DNA from: Wolbachia endosymbiont of Meromenopon meropis
Lineage (GTDB): Bacteria; Pseudomonadota; Alphaproteobacteria; Rickettsiales; Anaplasmataceae
Reading direction: 5' to 3'
Assembly (NCBI GenBank): GCA_029784595.1
Contig: JAJETZ010000002.1
Coordinates: forward strand, 292,000 to 355,999
Length of the DNA stretch: 64,000 nt
Shown here: in pieces, positions 48,855-60,091 of the stretch
How positions within the stretch are numbered: the first letter of the stretch is position 1
Layout: each line of letters starts with the position of its first letter
Made by a program: the position numbers and the translations under genes
Notes under the pieces: generated by a model
The model's database searches: none
Told to the model about the DNA's origin: nothing
Seen by the model: only the letters and a program-made list of their open reading frames with translations

Positions 48855-49331
48855 TCATTGACTTTGTTGTTGGTAATACATAGATTCAAAATCTATAGGA
48901 TCTAACATAAGTGGTGGGAATCCACCACTACTCGTGACTCTTGCAATTATCTCTCTTGCAAAAGGAAAAAGAAAAGTGGGTCCACCAATAAATAAAGCCT
49001 GTCTTATTTCTTCTGAATTTAATTCAATAAAGTTTTCTATTGAAAAAATACCGCAATATTTTGTTTCACAGATAAAAGCAATATTGTCTTTTACGTTCTC
49101 ATCCCTTAATCTTGCTTTGGCTTCAATATGCAAGGTAATTTCATGAAAAGATTTTTTTTCATGTTCATCTTTTATTTTATTTCTGGATGTTTCCAATTTT
49201 GCTGAATTAATGTTGACCATTACATTAATGTTTGGAGCTGTTTTTATAGAGAGAAAGAATGGTAAGTTTGGATTTTCAAATGATAGATCCTTGATGTACT
49301 GACCATGAATCTTCATTTTATGCCGCGACAT
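48855..49331 (-). CDS. secB: Protein-export chaperone SecB
   Basis: Tetrameric cytosolic chaperone that delivers unfolded preproteins to SecA. The 158-residue protein has IHGQYIKDLSFENPNLPFFL near residues 8-27. Further on are a central EITLHIEAKAR strand, CETKYCGIFSIENF, and the C-terminal LFPFAREIIARVTSSGGFPPLMLDPIDFESMY, all standard SecB blocks. It starts at ATG 49331. It is divergent from the Tim44-like gene (171 nt between starts), a neighbourhood common in alphaproteobacteria as I recall. Confidence 0.97.
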   Translation of the reverse strand: MSRHKMKIHGQYIKDLSFENPNLPFFLSIKTAPNINVMVNINSAKLETSRNKIKDEHEKKSFHEITLHIEAKARLRDENVKDNIAFICETKYCGIFSIENFIELNSEEIRQALFIGGPTFLFPFAREIIARVTSSGGFPPLMLDPIDFESMYYQQQSQ

Positions 49332-49502
49332 TTTTTTTGAACCTTTGATAATATTAAGTTGAATTATTTAGCATTTTCTTATACAATACAAGAATTTGTC
49401 GATGTATGGCAAGCCTAAATACGACTTTGATTTTATGGTAGTCTGTTTTCATTAATGATTAATGATGTTCATGTGCTTTATGTGCTATGGAGTTGAATTA
49501 CT

Positions 49503-50150
49503 ATGATGGAGCTCGTGATATACGCTTTGTTGGTAGTATTTGTTTTTTCACGATTGTACAATTCTTTAGGAAAATCAACGAACCTCAATCTAAGAAAACT
49601 TACTAGTCCACTTGACGTAAATCAAGACAGGGAAGACGTTGTAGAAAATATTGAAGATTATATTATTGATAACAAAGATGAAAATATAATAAAAGCTACT
49701 TATGAGCAGATATTGCAAAAAAATAAAAATTTCTCCGTTTTTCATTTTATGAAGGGTGCAAGTATAGCTTTTGAACTAATTATAAAGTATTTTAATCAAG
49801 GAAATCTATCCCAATTAAAGCCATTATTAGATAAAGATCTATACAATAATTTTGTAGAAAAGATTAGATATCGTAAAGAGATACAAGAATCTATAATTGT
49901 TTCTATTGTTTCACAAAAAATTTTAGAGATAAAGTTAGTAAAAAATATAGTGTTTATTGTAGTATATTTTCTTTCAGAGCAAATTAATTTTGTTAGGAAT
50001 AGCAATGGAGATATAATATCTGGTAGTACATCTACTATTAATAAAGTTGAGGACATTTGGCAATTTAAAAAAAATATTACTTCGTCAAGTCCAAGTTGGG
50101 TACTCACTTCTGTGAAGTATGACAAGATAGATGATGCTAAACAAATGTAG
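49503..50150 (+). CDS. Tim44-like domain membrane protein (TimA type)
   Basis: 215-residue protein with a single N-terminal membrane anchor (ELVIYALLVVFVFSRLYNSLGK, residues 3-24). A soluble Tim44-like domain follows, including FLKGA-like FMKGASIAFELIIKYFNQGNLSQLKPLLDKDLYNNF and a terminal WQFKKNITSSSPSWVLTSV. Mitochondrial Tim44 anchors the import motor; the bacterial homologues are membrane-bound, and their role is uncertain. Start ATG 49503 has GGAG about 10 nt upstream. It is divergent from secB and is followed by dnaQ after 21 nt. Confidence 0.88.
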   Translation: MMELVIYALLVVFVFSRLYNSLGKSTNLNLRKLTSPLDVNQDREDVVENIEDYIIDNKDENIIKATYEQILQKNKNFSVFHFMKGASIAFELIIKYFNQGNLSQLKPLLDKDLYNNFVEKIRYRKEIQESIIVSIVSQKILEIKLVKNIVFIVVYFLSEQINFVRNSNGDIISGSTSTINKVEDIWQFKKNITSSSPSWVLTSVKYDKIDDAKQM

Positions 50151-50171
50151 ATTGTAAGTTTTTTATTAAAA

Positions 50172-50879
50172 ATGAAAAATAAGTTACGCGAAGTAGTACT
50201 TGATACTGAAACTACTGGCTTAGATATAAAATCTGATCATCGAATTATTGAGATAGGTTGTGTGGAGCTAATTAATCGTATTCCAACAGGTAAGGTATTT
50301 CATAAATATATTAATCCAGAAAGAGACGTACCATATCACTCATTTAAGATTCACGGTATTAGTACAGAATCTTTACAAGACAAACCATTATTTTCAGATA
50401 TTGCGTTAGAATTTCTAGATTTTATATCGAATGATATTTTGATAATTCATAACGCTGAATTTGATATTAAGTTTCTTAATATGGAGTTAAGTAAATTCAG
50501 TGTAGGATTAATTTCTCTAGATAGGGTAGTTGATACATTATTACTTGCGAGAAAAAAATTCGCTGGTTCACCAGCATCTTTAAGTGCGTTGTGTAAGCGT
50601 TTTAATATATCATTGGAAGATAGAGAATTACACGGAGCACTAGTTGATGCTAAATTACTCGCAAAAGTGTATGTTGAACTTACAGGGGGATTGCAGATTT
50701 TCTTGTTTGATAATCAATACAAAGAGGATAGCGAACATGCTTTCATTCAGCATAGAATGTATAACTTAGCTCGTAGAGAACATTTTCCAAGCAATGAAGA
50801 AATCAATGAACATAAAAAGTTTTTAGATAAAATTAGCAATCCACTTTGGAAGAAAATTATTGAATGTGTTAACAAATAA
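50172..50879 (+). CDS. dnaQ: DNA polymerase III epsilon subunit (3'-5' exonuclease)
   Basis: Proofreading exonuclease of the replicative polymerase, 235 residues. The DEDDh exonuclease motifs are complete: D11 and E13 in LDTETTGLD (ExoI), HNAEFDIKFLN (ExoII), and HGALVDAKLLAKVY (ExoIII, with catalytic His and Asp). KIHGISTE lies between ExoI and ExoII. It starts at ATG 50172, 21 nt after the Tim44-like gene. The SCO1 gene starts 34 nt after its stop. Confidence 0.96.
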   Translation: MKNKLREVVLDTETTGLDIKSDHRIIEIGCVELINRIPTGKVFHKYINPERDVPYHSFKIHGISTESLQDKPLFSDIALEFLDFISNDILIIHNAEFDIKFLNMELSKFSVGLISLDRVVDTLLLARKKFAGSPASLSALCKRFNISLEDRELHGALVDAKLLAKVYVELTGGLQIFLFDNQYKEDSEHAFIQHRMYNLARREHFPSNEEINEHKKFLDKISNPLWKKIIECVNK

Positions 50880-50913
50880 AGCTAAAATACAGTTTTATTG
50901 TATTTATCTCCGG

Positions 50914-51522
50914 ATGCTAAAGTTTGCAAGATTGTTGTCTAGTATTATGCTAGTATTTGCAACTATTTTTCTTGGTTATTGTTTTTTTGCTAAAAAGGGT
51001 ATATTTGTTCCAACAGTAGTTCGTGAAGTAGAAGTTAAAATAGGTGGGGATTTTTCTTTGATTAATCAAGATGGGCGAATTATACGTAGTAGTGATTTTA
51101 GAGATAAGTATATGATGATTTTCTTCGGATTTTCTTCATGTAAGAAGATTTGCCCCATGAATCTTGGAATCATTTCAGAGGTAATTGCAAAATTAGATGC
51201 TGAAATTAATAATAAGTTACAAACGTTTTTTATAACAGTTGATCCTGAACGGGATAGCATGAAAAAACTTAAAGAGTTTCATCAGCAATTCGATCATAGA
51301 ATAGAAATGCTGACAGGAGAAAAAGAGAGAATAAACGAAATAATTGCAAATTATAAAGTGTATGTTAGTCCAACTGTTGGAGAAGACGAAATTAATCATT
51401 CTTCAATAATATATCTTATTGGTCCCGAAGGAAAATATGTCACGCATTTTGTGGCTGATTTAAATTCGGATGAAAGTCAATCTGATAAGATTGTAGCTGA
51501 AATTAAAAAGATACTTGGTTGA
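50914..51522 (+). CDS. SCO1/SenC family copper chaperone
   Basis: Membrane-anchored periplasmic thioredoxin-fold protein that delivers copper to the CuA site of cytochrome c oxidase. The 202-residue protein has a signal anchor (residues about 8-25), and the copper-binding Cys76 and Cys80 lie in the CKKICP motif. TVDPERDS follows near residue 108, and the third ligand is His162 in DEINHSSII. I start at ATG 50914; a longer frame from TTG 50860 would overlap dnaQ and adds nothing conserved. It is the last gene of a timA-like/dnaQ/SCO1 run. Confidence 0.92.
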   Translation: MLKFARLLSSIMLVFATIFLGYCFFAKKGIFVPTVVREVEVKIGGDFSLINQDGRIIRSSDFRDKYMMIFFGFSSCKKICPMNLGIISEVIAKLDAEINNKLQTFFITVDPERDSMKKLKEFHQQFDHRIEMLTGEKERINEIIANYKVYVSPTVGEDEINHSSIIYLIGPEGKYVTHFVADLNSDESQSDKIVAEIKKILG

Positions 51523-52122
51523 TGAGCAGAAACTCTAGTGGAAACTCTAGTATAATAGATATATTGTACTTGTACATCACTCTTAATTTTATTTTAAAAG
51601 AATATTATGATTTTTATATAGAGAATGACGGAATGTTTCAACTTAAACTTAAACTCGAATAAAAATGATGTATTTAGAGAAAATAACAAAGAATATTATA
51701 TACAAAGTTTTTATATGATCTTCTCTAATTCTTTAGAATTTAAAGTACTTATGTGTCTCTCTTCTAAAAGAGCTGCGTATTTTAATTTCATAATTTTTGC
51801 GCTAATTGTACATTTTCTCTATATCGATTATCTAACTTTTATATTAGCCTGTCTTTAAATATATTATCATGATGATTAGAAGCTAGAATTGATGTAATCA
51901 AAAAACACCACTCTTTGCTTTGAGTTTTGTTATATGTAATTTTATTTTTGTGATCAAGATTAATTCATCAAATTAGAAAACAGAATCTATAATTATGGAC
52001 TTGTGTTTGCTAACTCTCATTGTATTGAGAATTTTGTTATTTTAAATATTGTTAAAGTTTATTTTTTTTAACTCAATCATCGATTGAATTCGATTTTATA
52101 GGAAATATTAATTTTTTTTATT
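51523..52122. other. 600-bp gene-free region after the SCO1 gene
   Basis: A 12-nt-period direct repeat, GAAACTCTAGT twice (51529-51551), lies just after the SCO1 stop. A 77-codon frame at 51625-51858 ends in a hydrophobic stretch but has no family pattern; open frames of this length are expected by chance at this base composition, so I do not call it a gene. Confidence 0.55.
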
Positions 52123-53106
52123 TTATAATAAGAAAGTTATAGTAAAGATTGAGCAAGTAATAGAAATTATACAAAATTTTGTCACTATTTTATTTTCTGA
52201 CCACCCTTTTCTTTCAAAATGATGATGTATTGGTGTTATAAGAAAAATTTTTTTTCCACTTCCATGCTTAAACTTTGTATATTTAAAATATAATACTTGA
52301 ATAATTACAGATAAAGTTTCTATTACAAAAATTATTCCAATGAAAGCAAAAAGTATTTCTCTTCTAATTAATACACTAATCAGTCCTAAAGCTGCACCGA
52401 TCGATAAACTCCCAACATCACCCATAAACATTTTTGCCGGATGTATATTAAACCACAAGAAACTTAAAATCGCTCCTACAAGGGCAATGCAGAATAAAAT
52501 AATATTTGCATTTGCCTTAGTTATGTAGGCAATTAATCCCAAAAAAATGAAAGAGGTGATAACTTGAGTTGCAGCAAGGCCATCTAAACCATCTGTAATA
52601 TTTACAGCATTGGAAGAGCCGACAATTACGAAAGTGACAAAAGGAACATATAGGTAACCAAAGTCAATCATGACTTCTTTAATTAGAAATGTCTTTTCAA
52701 AATTTTCAGTAAAAAATAGTTTAAATATGTACATACTAATTAAAGTGACAACAAATTCGATAAGTATTTTGGTTTTTGCGCTTAAACCTCGATGATTATT
52801 TGCTTTTATTTTGAGATAATCATCAATAAATCCAATCAGGGCATAGAATAAGGTTATAAGTACAAGTAATAGAATTTCTGGTATTAATTGAGTCCAAACT
52901 AGAATTGGTAGTAAAGAAGCAATCAGTATCACAACTCCTCCCATGGTAGGAGTATTTTTTTTTGTTATCAAGTGACTTTCCAGCCCAGACGATCTAATCG
53001 GTTGTCCATTTTTACATATTTTCTTTAGAAGCTTTATGAAAAAACGAAAAAGAATAAATCCAAAGATAAATGAAGTAAAAAATATTTTTATAGATGAAAT
53101 TATCAC
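52123..53106 (-). CDS. mraY: Phospho-N-acetylmuramoyl-pentapeptide-transferase
   Basis: Integral membrane enzyme that makes lipid I, 327 residues with about ten helices. Motifs are KKNTPTMGGVVIL near residues 49-61, the catalytic FIDDYLKI, SNAVNITDGLDGLA, WFNIHPAKMFMGDVGSL and the C-terminal ITPIHHHFERKGWSENKIV. The start is GTG 53106; the family N-terminus fits and no ATG is available nearby. It stands alone, away from the usual mur cluster. Anaplasmataceae lack a full cell wall but keep lipid II genes, so it is probably used for a minimal peptidoglycan-like polymer. Confidence 0.96.
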   Translation of the reverse strand: MIISSIKIFFTSFIFGFILFRFFIKLLKKICKNGQPIRSSGLESHLITKKNTPTMGGVVILIASLLPILVWTQLIPEILLLVLITLFYALIGFIDDYLKIKANNHRGLSAKTKILIEFVVTLISMYIFKLFFTENFEKTFLIKEVMIDFGYLYVPFVTFVIVGSSNAVNITDGLDGLAATQVITSFIFLGLIAYITKANANIILFCIALVGAILSFLWFNIHPAKMFMGDVGSLSIGAALGLISVLIRREILFAFIGIIFVIETLSVIIQVLYFKYTKFKHGSGKKIFLITPIHHHFERKGWSENKIVTKFCIISITCSIFTITFLL

Positions 53107-53669
53107 CTATTTAATTAAATTAACTAATTAAGTATTATATACTACTGAATATAGTAGCATTTTACAAGATTTTGAAATATTTATTGGAGCTAGATTTTAA
53201 GTATTAATGCTTAAGATACTATCGTTAGTTGTAAACTGGTATTTATCTAAAGATCAAAAATTTTACTCTTGAGTAATTCTTGAATAATTAAGAAGAGCAA
53301 GAGAAAAGCTAGTTAGCTACTAAAAATATCATCTACATTTATCTTTGCAATTTTTGCTTTAGTATAAATTTCTTAATTTATTATCTTAACGTTTTAATTA
53401 TAGAGAGCTTAACTTTTATATTTAAATATAATATATAAAATATATAAAGTAATATTTTGATAGAAAGTTTGTAAAAACAAAGCGCAAGGTTAGCATAAAA
53501 TTAAATGTAAAATTTTAAGTTTATCGAGAGCTTTCATTATTTAATTTTGAATAAGTTTAAGATAAATAATGCGGCTTTAGTATTAGCGATTATAAATTTG
53601 GGATTTTAATCGTATTTTAAATAATTTTTATTTTCAAATGTAACACTTGCTCAAACTTCTCAAGAGGAA
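53107..53669. other. Gene-free region between mraY and the YfgM-like gene
   Basis: No gene or clear structure is seen. It is AT-rich with dense stops on both strands. The mraY promoter should lie at its left end. Confidence 0.55.
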
Positions 53670-54263
53670 TTAATTTCCATATATTTTGAGCAATTCATGT
53701 GCATTTGCTTTTATTAGAGCAGGGCATTTTTGATCATTTAATAGTGAAAGTAATATTTTAACTGCACTTTCAATATTATTATTATGTATTTTGATTATAG
53801 CAATGACTTCTTGATTTGAACAAGGATATATCGTACTCCTAGCCAGATTGTCGATTCTATTTTGATTTATGATTTTATCATCTGTTATTTCTTTATCATT
53901 ATAGAGCAGACTTGTTACTTCTAAATATTGAGCTAATTCACGCAATACATCGGGAGCATCGTTATTTCTTGCGATCTTATTATATATAGATGATGCATCT
54001 GCTGGTTTCGAGCTTGATATACAATTAAACGCACTTTCAAAGTCTGCTAAAAATTTCCAATTTGAGTCTATCCCTTCTAGTGATCCGTTGTCTTTTTTAG
54101 AGAAGAATATTTCATAGAATTTATCACCCGCAATTATAGATTGTTTTGTAATATTTATATTATATAGCGAATACAGTATTATGGAAATTAGTACTGATGA
54201 TAATAATGTAAATAAGAAGATATACTTTTTCATAGTTCTATTATAGATAGGTATATATTTCAT
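53670..54263 (-). CDS. Membrane-anchored TPR-like protein, YfgM type
   Basis: 197-residue protein with one N-terminal membrane span (about residues 13-32) and a helical periplasmic domain. The layout, anchor then a region like WKFLADFESAFNCISSSKPADASSIYNKIARNNDAPDVLRELAQYLEV, resembles the YfgM/TPR_21 family, whose members act as SecYEG- and chaperone-linked factors. The similarity is weak. ATG 54263 and ATG 54233 (MKKYIFLFTLL) are both possible; neither has a ribosome-binding site. It is divergent from the 16S rRNA gene. The function is uncertain. Confidence 0.65.
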   Translation of the reverse strand: MKYIPIYNRTMKKYIFLFTLLSSVLISIILYSLYNINITKQSIIAGDKFYEIFFSKKDNGSLEGIDSNWKFLADFESAFNCISSSKPADASSIYNKIARNNDAPDVLRELAQYLEVTSLLYNDKEITDDKIINQNRIDNLARSTIYPCSNQEVIAIIKIHNNNIESAVKILLSLLNDQKCPALIKANAHELLKIYGN

Positions 54264-54294
54264 ATATTATTAGCTTTTAATTTGCAAAAACTTA

Positions 54295-54329
54295 TTGACA
54301 TAATAATTATATTAAGGTAATGATATAAC
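54295..54329 (+). promoter_or_regulatory. Candidate promoter of the 16S rRNA gene
   Basis: A perfect TTGACA lies at 54295-54300, and an extended -10 (TG, one base, then TATAAC at 54324-54329) follows. The gap between the hexamers is 23 nt, longer than the usual 17, so they may not belong to the same promoter. The -10 lies 123 nt before the 16S 5' end. Confidence 0.35.
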
Positions 54330-54452
54330 CAGAGTTGTTTGAGTAGTTGGAGATTAAAGTATTTCTAAAGTAGAAATAAAGACAGCAGTATAAAGCTAAT
54401 TATTTTGCCGGATTTATCCGGTGTACTAACAACTTGTTATAAGTTGAAGTTT

Positions 54453-55958
<1,506 letters not shown>

Positions 55959-55965
55959 GGCTTTT

Positions 55966-56005
55966 GTATACAACTCGTTACTTTTGTAGTAACGTTTTGG
56001 TATAC
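55966..56005 (+). terminator. Nested hairpin after the 16S rRNA gene
   Basis: CGTTAC (55976-55981) pairs with GTAACG (55989-55994) and is followed by TTTT. An outer GTATAC pair (55966-55971 and 56000-56005) can close around it. It is either the 16S terminator or an RNA-processing stem. sdhC begins 55 nt further on and may be read through from the rRNA promoter. Confidence 0.5.
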
Positions 56006-56060
56006 TTATATTGCTGTCTTTACTTCTGCTTTGTTTTTGATTCGTCGGTGGTGAAATTTT

Positions 56061-56438
56061 ATGAATAACAGGCCTCTCTCTCCGCATATACAAATATATA
56101 AAGTACAAGTTACTAGTTTTTTTTCTTTTATGCATAGATTGACTGGTATCTTATTGTTTTTCCTTTTGACTGTGTTTTCTTGGTATTTTGTGTTACGCTT
56201 TTACTTTCCTGGATCTTTTATAGTAAGATGTTTAGATATCTTATTATCTGGTTTTATTGCCAAGTTAATTTATATTATATGCTTTATAAGCTTTCTATAT
56301 CATGTTCTCAATGGCGTTCGTCATTTATTATGGGATGCTGGATTTAATCTAGAAATTACTAGTGCATCAAAGAGCGCTGTGATACTGACAATAATTTTAC
56401 TTTTTTCTACTATAGTTTTTTTGTTTACTGCAATATGA
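56061..56438 (+). CDS. sdhC: Succinate dehydrogenase cytochrome b556 subunit
   Basis: Membrane anchor subunit of complex II, 125 residues with three helices. RPLSPHIQIYK at the N-terminus and SFMHRLTGILLF (residues 22-33, with quinone-site His25/Arg26) are classic SdhC. The heme-ligand His81 lies in YHVLNGVRHLLWD. Start ATG 56061 has a GGTGGTGA ribosome-binding region. Its TGA overlaps the sdhD start as ATGA. It follows the 16S rRNA gene directly. Confidence 0.97.
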   Translation: MNNRPLSPHIQIYKVQVTSFFSFMHRLTGILLFFLLTVFSWYFVLRFYFPGSFIVRCLDILLSGFIAKLIYIICFISFLYHVLNGVRHLLWDAGFNLEITSASKSAVILTIILLFSTIVFLFTAI

Positions 56439-56800
56439 ATCAATTAGAAAATTCAGCTTATCGTTGGTGGGCTCAGCGTATTTCCGTGATATTTCTATTG
56501 TTCCCCCTTCCTTGGTTTGTTTATTTATTTTTTAGTGCTTTTTATACTGATGAAAATTTGTTTTTTGATGAAAAATTACTTCGCGCTATCAATCACCCAC
56601 TTGAGCTTTTATTTTTCCTTATATTTTTATCTTGCATTTTTTGGCATGCCTCTCTTGGAATGCAAGTGATCTGTGAAGATTATATACGCAGTTCTTTTTT
56701 CAGGATCTTCGTGATTATGTTTGTAAGATATTTATCAATTGTAACCTACGTAGTTTTTACTTTTACGATTTTTTTCTTTTATAAGCATATTTTCTTGTAG
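56435..56800 (+). CDS. sdhD: Succinate dehydrogenase membrane anchor subunit
   Basis: Second membrane anchor of complex II, 121 residues with three helices. AYRWWAQRISVIFLLFPLPWFVY opens the protein. The heme-ligand His71 and quinone-site Asp82-Tyr83 appear in FWHASLGMQVICEDYIRS. It is translationally coupled to sdhC. The flavoprotein and iron-sulfur subunits (sdhA, sdhB) do not follow; the next gene encodes an unknown membrane protein 82 nt downstream. The complex must therefore be assembled from separate loci. Confidence 0.95.
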   Translation: MNQLENSAYRWWAQRISVIFLLFPLPWFVYLFFSAFYTDENLFFDEKLLRAINHPLELLFFLIFLSCIFWHASLGMQVICEDYIRSSFFRIFVIMFVRYLSIVTYVVFTFTIFFFYKHIFL

Positions 56801-56882
56801 GATTGTCTATCTTTAATATCACATTTAATGTGTTAGTTTTATTATAAAATCTGTAAGTATTCAGTGGTTTTATTTTAGCGGT

Positions 56883-58151
56883 ATGTTAAAAACATTGAAA
56901 AAATGGGGAGCGGATCTTTTATTAGAAGTGAAAGATTTTTTTACTCTATCTGGATCTGATGTTTATATAAAAGACTTTAGGCAGATAATGATACATAATA
57001 AAAAAAAATGTCGATACCCAAAAAATTATGATCAAATTGTAGAGTTTGGTGAAATTATTGAAAATAAATATTGTAGTAAAAAACCTATAGAAAAACAAAA
57101 TCTAATATATCAACTCAAGTATAATAAATGTAAGTTCGATCTAGTTTTTATCAAAGAAGTTGATTGTAAGTATTACTTCACTATTGATTTTTTAGTTAGT
57201 AAAGATCGATATGAGATCGATGATTATCGTGAATTTTATGAACCATTTAGATTTAAAAAAAAAGATCTTGAAAAATATTTACCAGTCTTTGAAATTCAAA
57301 AAAAAGATAATAAGTTTGCATTAACTAATTCTTCTTCGATCTGTAATAAAACACAAGAGCTTAATAAGAATGAGATGATAGATTGGAAAGAAAAAAATGG
57401 GCAGCTGTTATACACAAGCGATTATAAGAGACTAGGTGCCATTCTTTCCGAAAAAAATCAAAATGGTCAATTATTTGAAATTAGAGATCCAAATGGTAAT
57501 CTGGAATTAGATAAAAGTCTTATATCCATTCCTATTGCTTTTGTTGCAGGCTTAGCTAAGATTTGCGTTAAATTGTTAATTTTTATACCTGTAAAAATGG
57601 GGAGATATTTAATGAATAAACAAAATTCAATTGTAAAATTTTTTGGTTATTTTTTGTTTACTTCTGCAATTACAGTAAAAAATTTAGTGAACATAGGAAC
57701 TACCGTATTAAAAGCTCCACTTTTGTTATTTGTAGCAGATAAAAAAAAGTATGCTGATACTTACTGGACTATCTGGAAATATCAACTAAAGGAATATTGG
57801 AAAGAAGCAAAAAAGGATTATTTATTTATGAGAAAAAGTAATAGATTAGAATTAGAATTAGAAGAGAAAGATTATCCAGAGTTTGAGATTGCTGGAACGT
57901 GGAAAGAGCTTAATGCTAGAAGACAAGGAATTAATAAAAATCTGGAATCAGAGATTCTTAACAAAGGTAGTGAAAACACAGATAAATCTAAAAAACTAAA
58001 AAAAGACTTCAAAAAATTATATAACACAATTCACAAACAAAGAGATGATAAAAGTCAAATAAAGAAAGATTCTTGTACTGATAATAGAATAATGATATCT
58101 CAAAAAAAAAAACAAAACTCTCGTTTAGATGAGAAAACTTTTTCACGCTAA
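56883..58151 (+). CDS. Membrane protein of unknown function, 422 residues
   Basis: I do not recognise this protein. Residues 1-210 are soluble, charged and rich in Lys, Asp and Tyr, with five Cys. Two hydrophobic segments follow (about 213-237 and 250-285), then a strongly basic, probably coiled or disordered C-terminal tail (about 290-422) ending in Lys/Gln-rich sequence. No enzyme motif is visible. It starts at ATG 56883, 82 nt after sdhD on the same strand, with no good ribosome-binding site, so it could be expressed with sdhCD. The layout (two membrane helices flanked by large charged domains) would suit a membrane-inserted or host-interacting protein; that is speculation. Confidence 0.72.
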   Translation: MLKTLKKWGADLLLEVKDFFTLSGSDVYIKDFRQIMIHNKKKCRYPKNYDQIVEFGEIIENKYCSKKPIEKQNLIYQLKYNKCKFDLVFIKEVDCKYYFTIDFLVSKDRYEIDDYREFYEPFRFKKKDLEKYLPVFEIQKKDNKFALTNSSSICNKTQELNKNEMIDWKEKNGQLLYTSDYKRLGAILSEKNQNGQLFEIRDPNGNLELDKSLISIPIAFVAGLAKICVKLLIFIPVKMGRYLMNKQNSIVKFFGYFLFTSAITVKNLVNIGTTVLKAPLLLFVADKKKYADTYWTIWKYQLKEYWKEAKKDYLFMRKSNRLELELEEKDYPEFEIAGTWKELNARRQGINKNLESEILNKGSENTDKSKKLKKDFKKLYNTIHKQRDDKSQIKKDSCTDNRIMISQKKKQNSRLDEKTFSR

Positions 58152-60027
58152 TGATAATTTCTGTAGATATTATTTTAACTCAATACATTGATTTTTTATT
58201 CTAATTATTGTGTAAATGGGACATGTTTTGTGCTACATTAATGTTAATGTTAATATATTTAATATTTTTGCATTGAAAGTATTACATAATGTTATGTAGT
58301 TCTATGACTAAGGAAGTTTTTTATTTTATTTCAAGTCTAAAACTTTTTGAGACATTTTGCGATTGTAAAATCTTGTTTTACAAAAATTCTTTAATTGAGT
58401 AAATATGATTTTATATACCTCTCATGATTATGCTGCAGAAATGGTAGTATTTTTCTTAACTACACAAAATATATAAAAAATTTATCAAAAAAATTGAGGA
58501 AAATAACGTCGGAAATATTGATTTTTGTCTTCTATTTAACAATAAAGATACTAAAGTGAGGTATGCTTTTGTGCTTCAAAAAGTTTTTACATTAATTTAG
58601 TTAATTAAGAATAGTTTATACATTAAGGCATTGTATAAAATACAACTTCCAGTCAATAAAAAGTGTTATCTAGTTAGTAAATTTCATAAAAATAGGCTCA
58701 AATTTTAAATAATGATATTTTTTTTTGTTTAAACCCTAAATGCCTATGTTTAATGTATTAATGCTATTAAATAAAATAAAAATAGTCGTAACAAAAATCT
58801 TTAAAAATTTATATTGTCAATATTTTGTATCACAAGAGAAATTTCGTATTTAGAATAACGTAAGGATATTTGTAGAAGATTAAAAACATATTATAATTAA
58901 TTATTTACTAATTCTTTAGCGTAAAGAAGAAAAGGATATTTTCTAATATAGACTAATTTTAAGTATATGAATATCTATAAATTTGGAATTAGTTTTTTTA
59001 TTAGAATTCTAAATATATGAAGATTTAGCGAAGTATTTATGTAATTTTATTAGCATAATGATTATAGGTAAAAAGAGCCCTCACTTTCTAATTTAATATC
59101 AAACAATGATGTAAAGGCTATTTTTATTATTCTCTTTAAATAGAATTTAACAAGACAATTAGATAGAATCTTAAAATAAGTTATTGAGCGGAAATGCGTA
59201 AAGACAGCAGCAAGGCTATAGAAAAATCAAGTTATAAATTTTTAGTGTAATTTTAATGAGATGAAGTCTGTCTTTTTATAAAAGATTTTTGTGATATAAA
59301 TACATAGAGTGTCTATATCTTATCAAAATTTTTTACTTAGAAAATAAGAAGAGGTGTATTGAGGACAATATCTTCATTAGAGATGATGGATATATAAAAA
59401 TATAGAAAATAAAAGCACATAATTATAGAGATAAAAATATTACGTGTCACAAAAAATTATATAAAGAAAATTTCTTGTAAAATTATCAAAAAAAAATAAA
59501 ATATAAACTCTATTTTGCACTTAAAACAATCAATCGGCTTCTCAAAATGATAAAGAGTAGGCAGTTTTTTATCTGAGTATGTGATCCTATTACAAGATTT
59601 TGTAATGTGCATTTATCAAAAAGATTTTTTCTATATAAGTATCATAATTTTGTCAGCTATTTTCTTATAATTTATTTTTCAATAAAAACAACTACTTAAT
59701 ATAATTTTCTATAAATCTTTGACTTTTAATACTAAAATAGTATTATTTATTTTTGCACTTGCTTTTAAGATAAAATTAAGAAAGGTTCAGTATATTTACA
59801 GCTTTACATTTGATTTTTATATTTATCATATACTCTTTATAATAAATTTTATTACAAGATATTATTGTATGCATGTGAATTTTGTTTGAATATAATAAGA
59901 GTTTATAAATTAATTTGTAAAATTATTTAAAAAAATGAATTTAATAAGATTATTCAATGCTAGAAAAATAATAACCTAAAAGATGAATATTGCAAGCATT
60001 TAACTAATCAGCTAAATTTCTTTTACT

Positions 60028-60076
60028 ATCTATTTAGTAAATAGATCAAATATTTCTACTACTAATAGAGTAGTAG
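60028..60076. other. Two adjacent perfect hairpins downstream of clpB
   Basis: ATCTATTT/AAATAGAT (8 bp, 3-nt loop, 60028-60046) and CTACTACT/AGTAGTAG (8 bp, 5-nt loop, 60056-60076) stand 9 nt apart, about 180-230 nt after the clpB stop on the minus strand. No T-run follows either one on the minus strand. They may stabilise or end the clpB message. Confidence 0.4.
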
Positions 60077-60091
60077 TTTAAGATTAAAGTA

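Noticed and set aside
48683..48889. 68-codon minus-strand frame overlapping the end of secB
   Set aside because: Overlaps secB in another frame, no ribosome-binding site and no recognisable pattern.
51625..51858. 77-codon frame with a hydrophobic end after the SCO1 gene
   Set aside because: By a rough chance estimate, a few open frames this long should occur in the gaps; no supporting signal was found.
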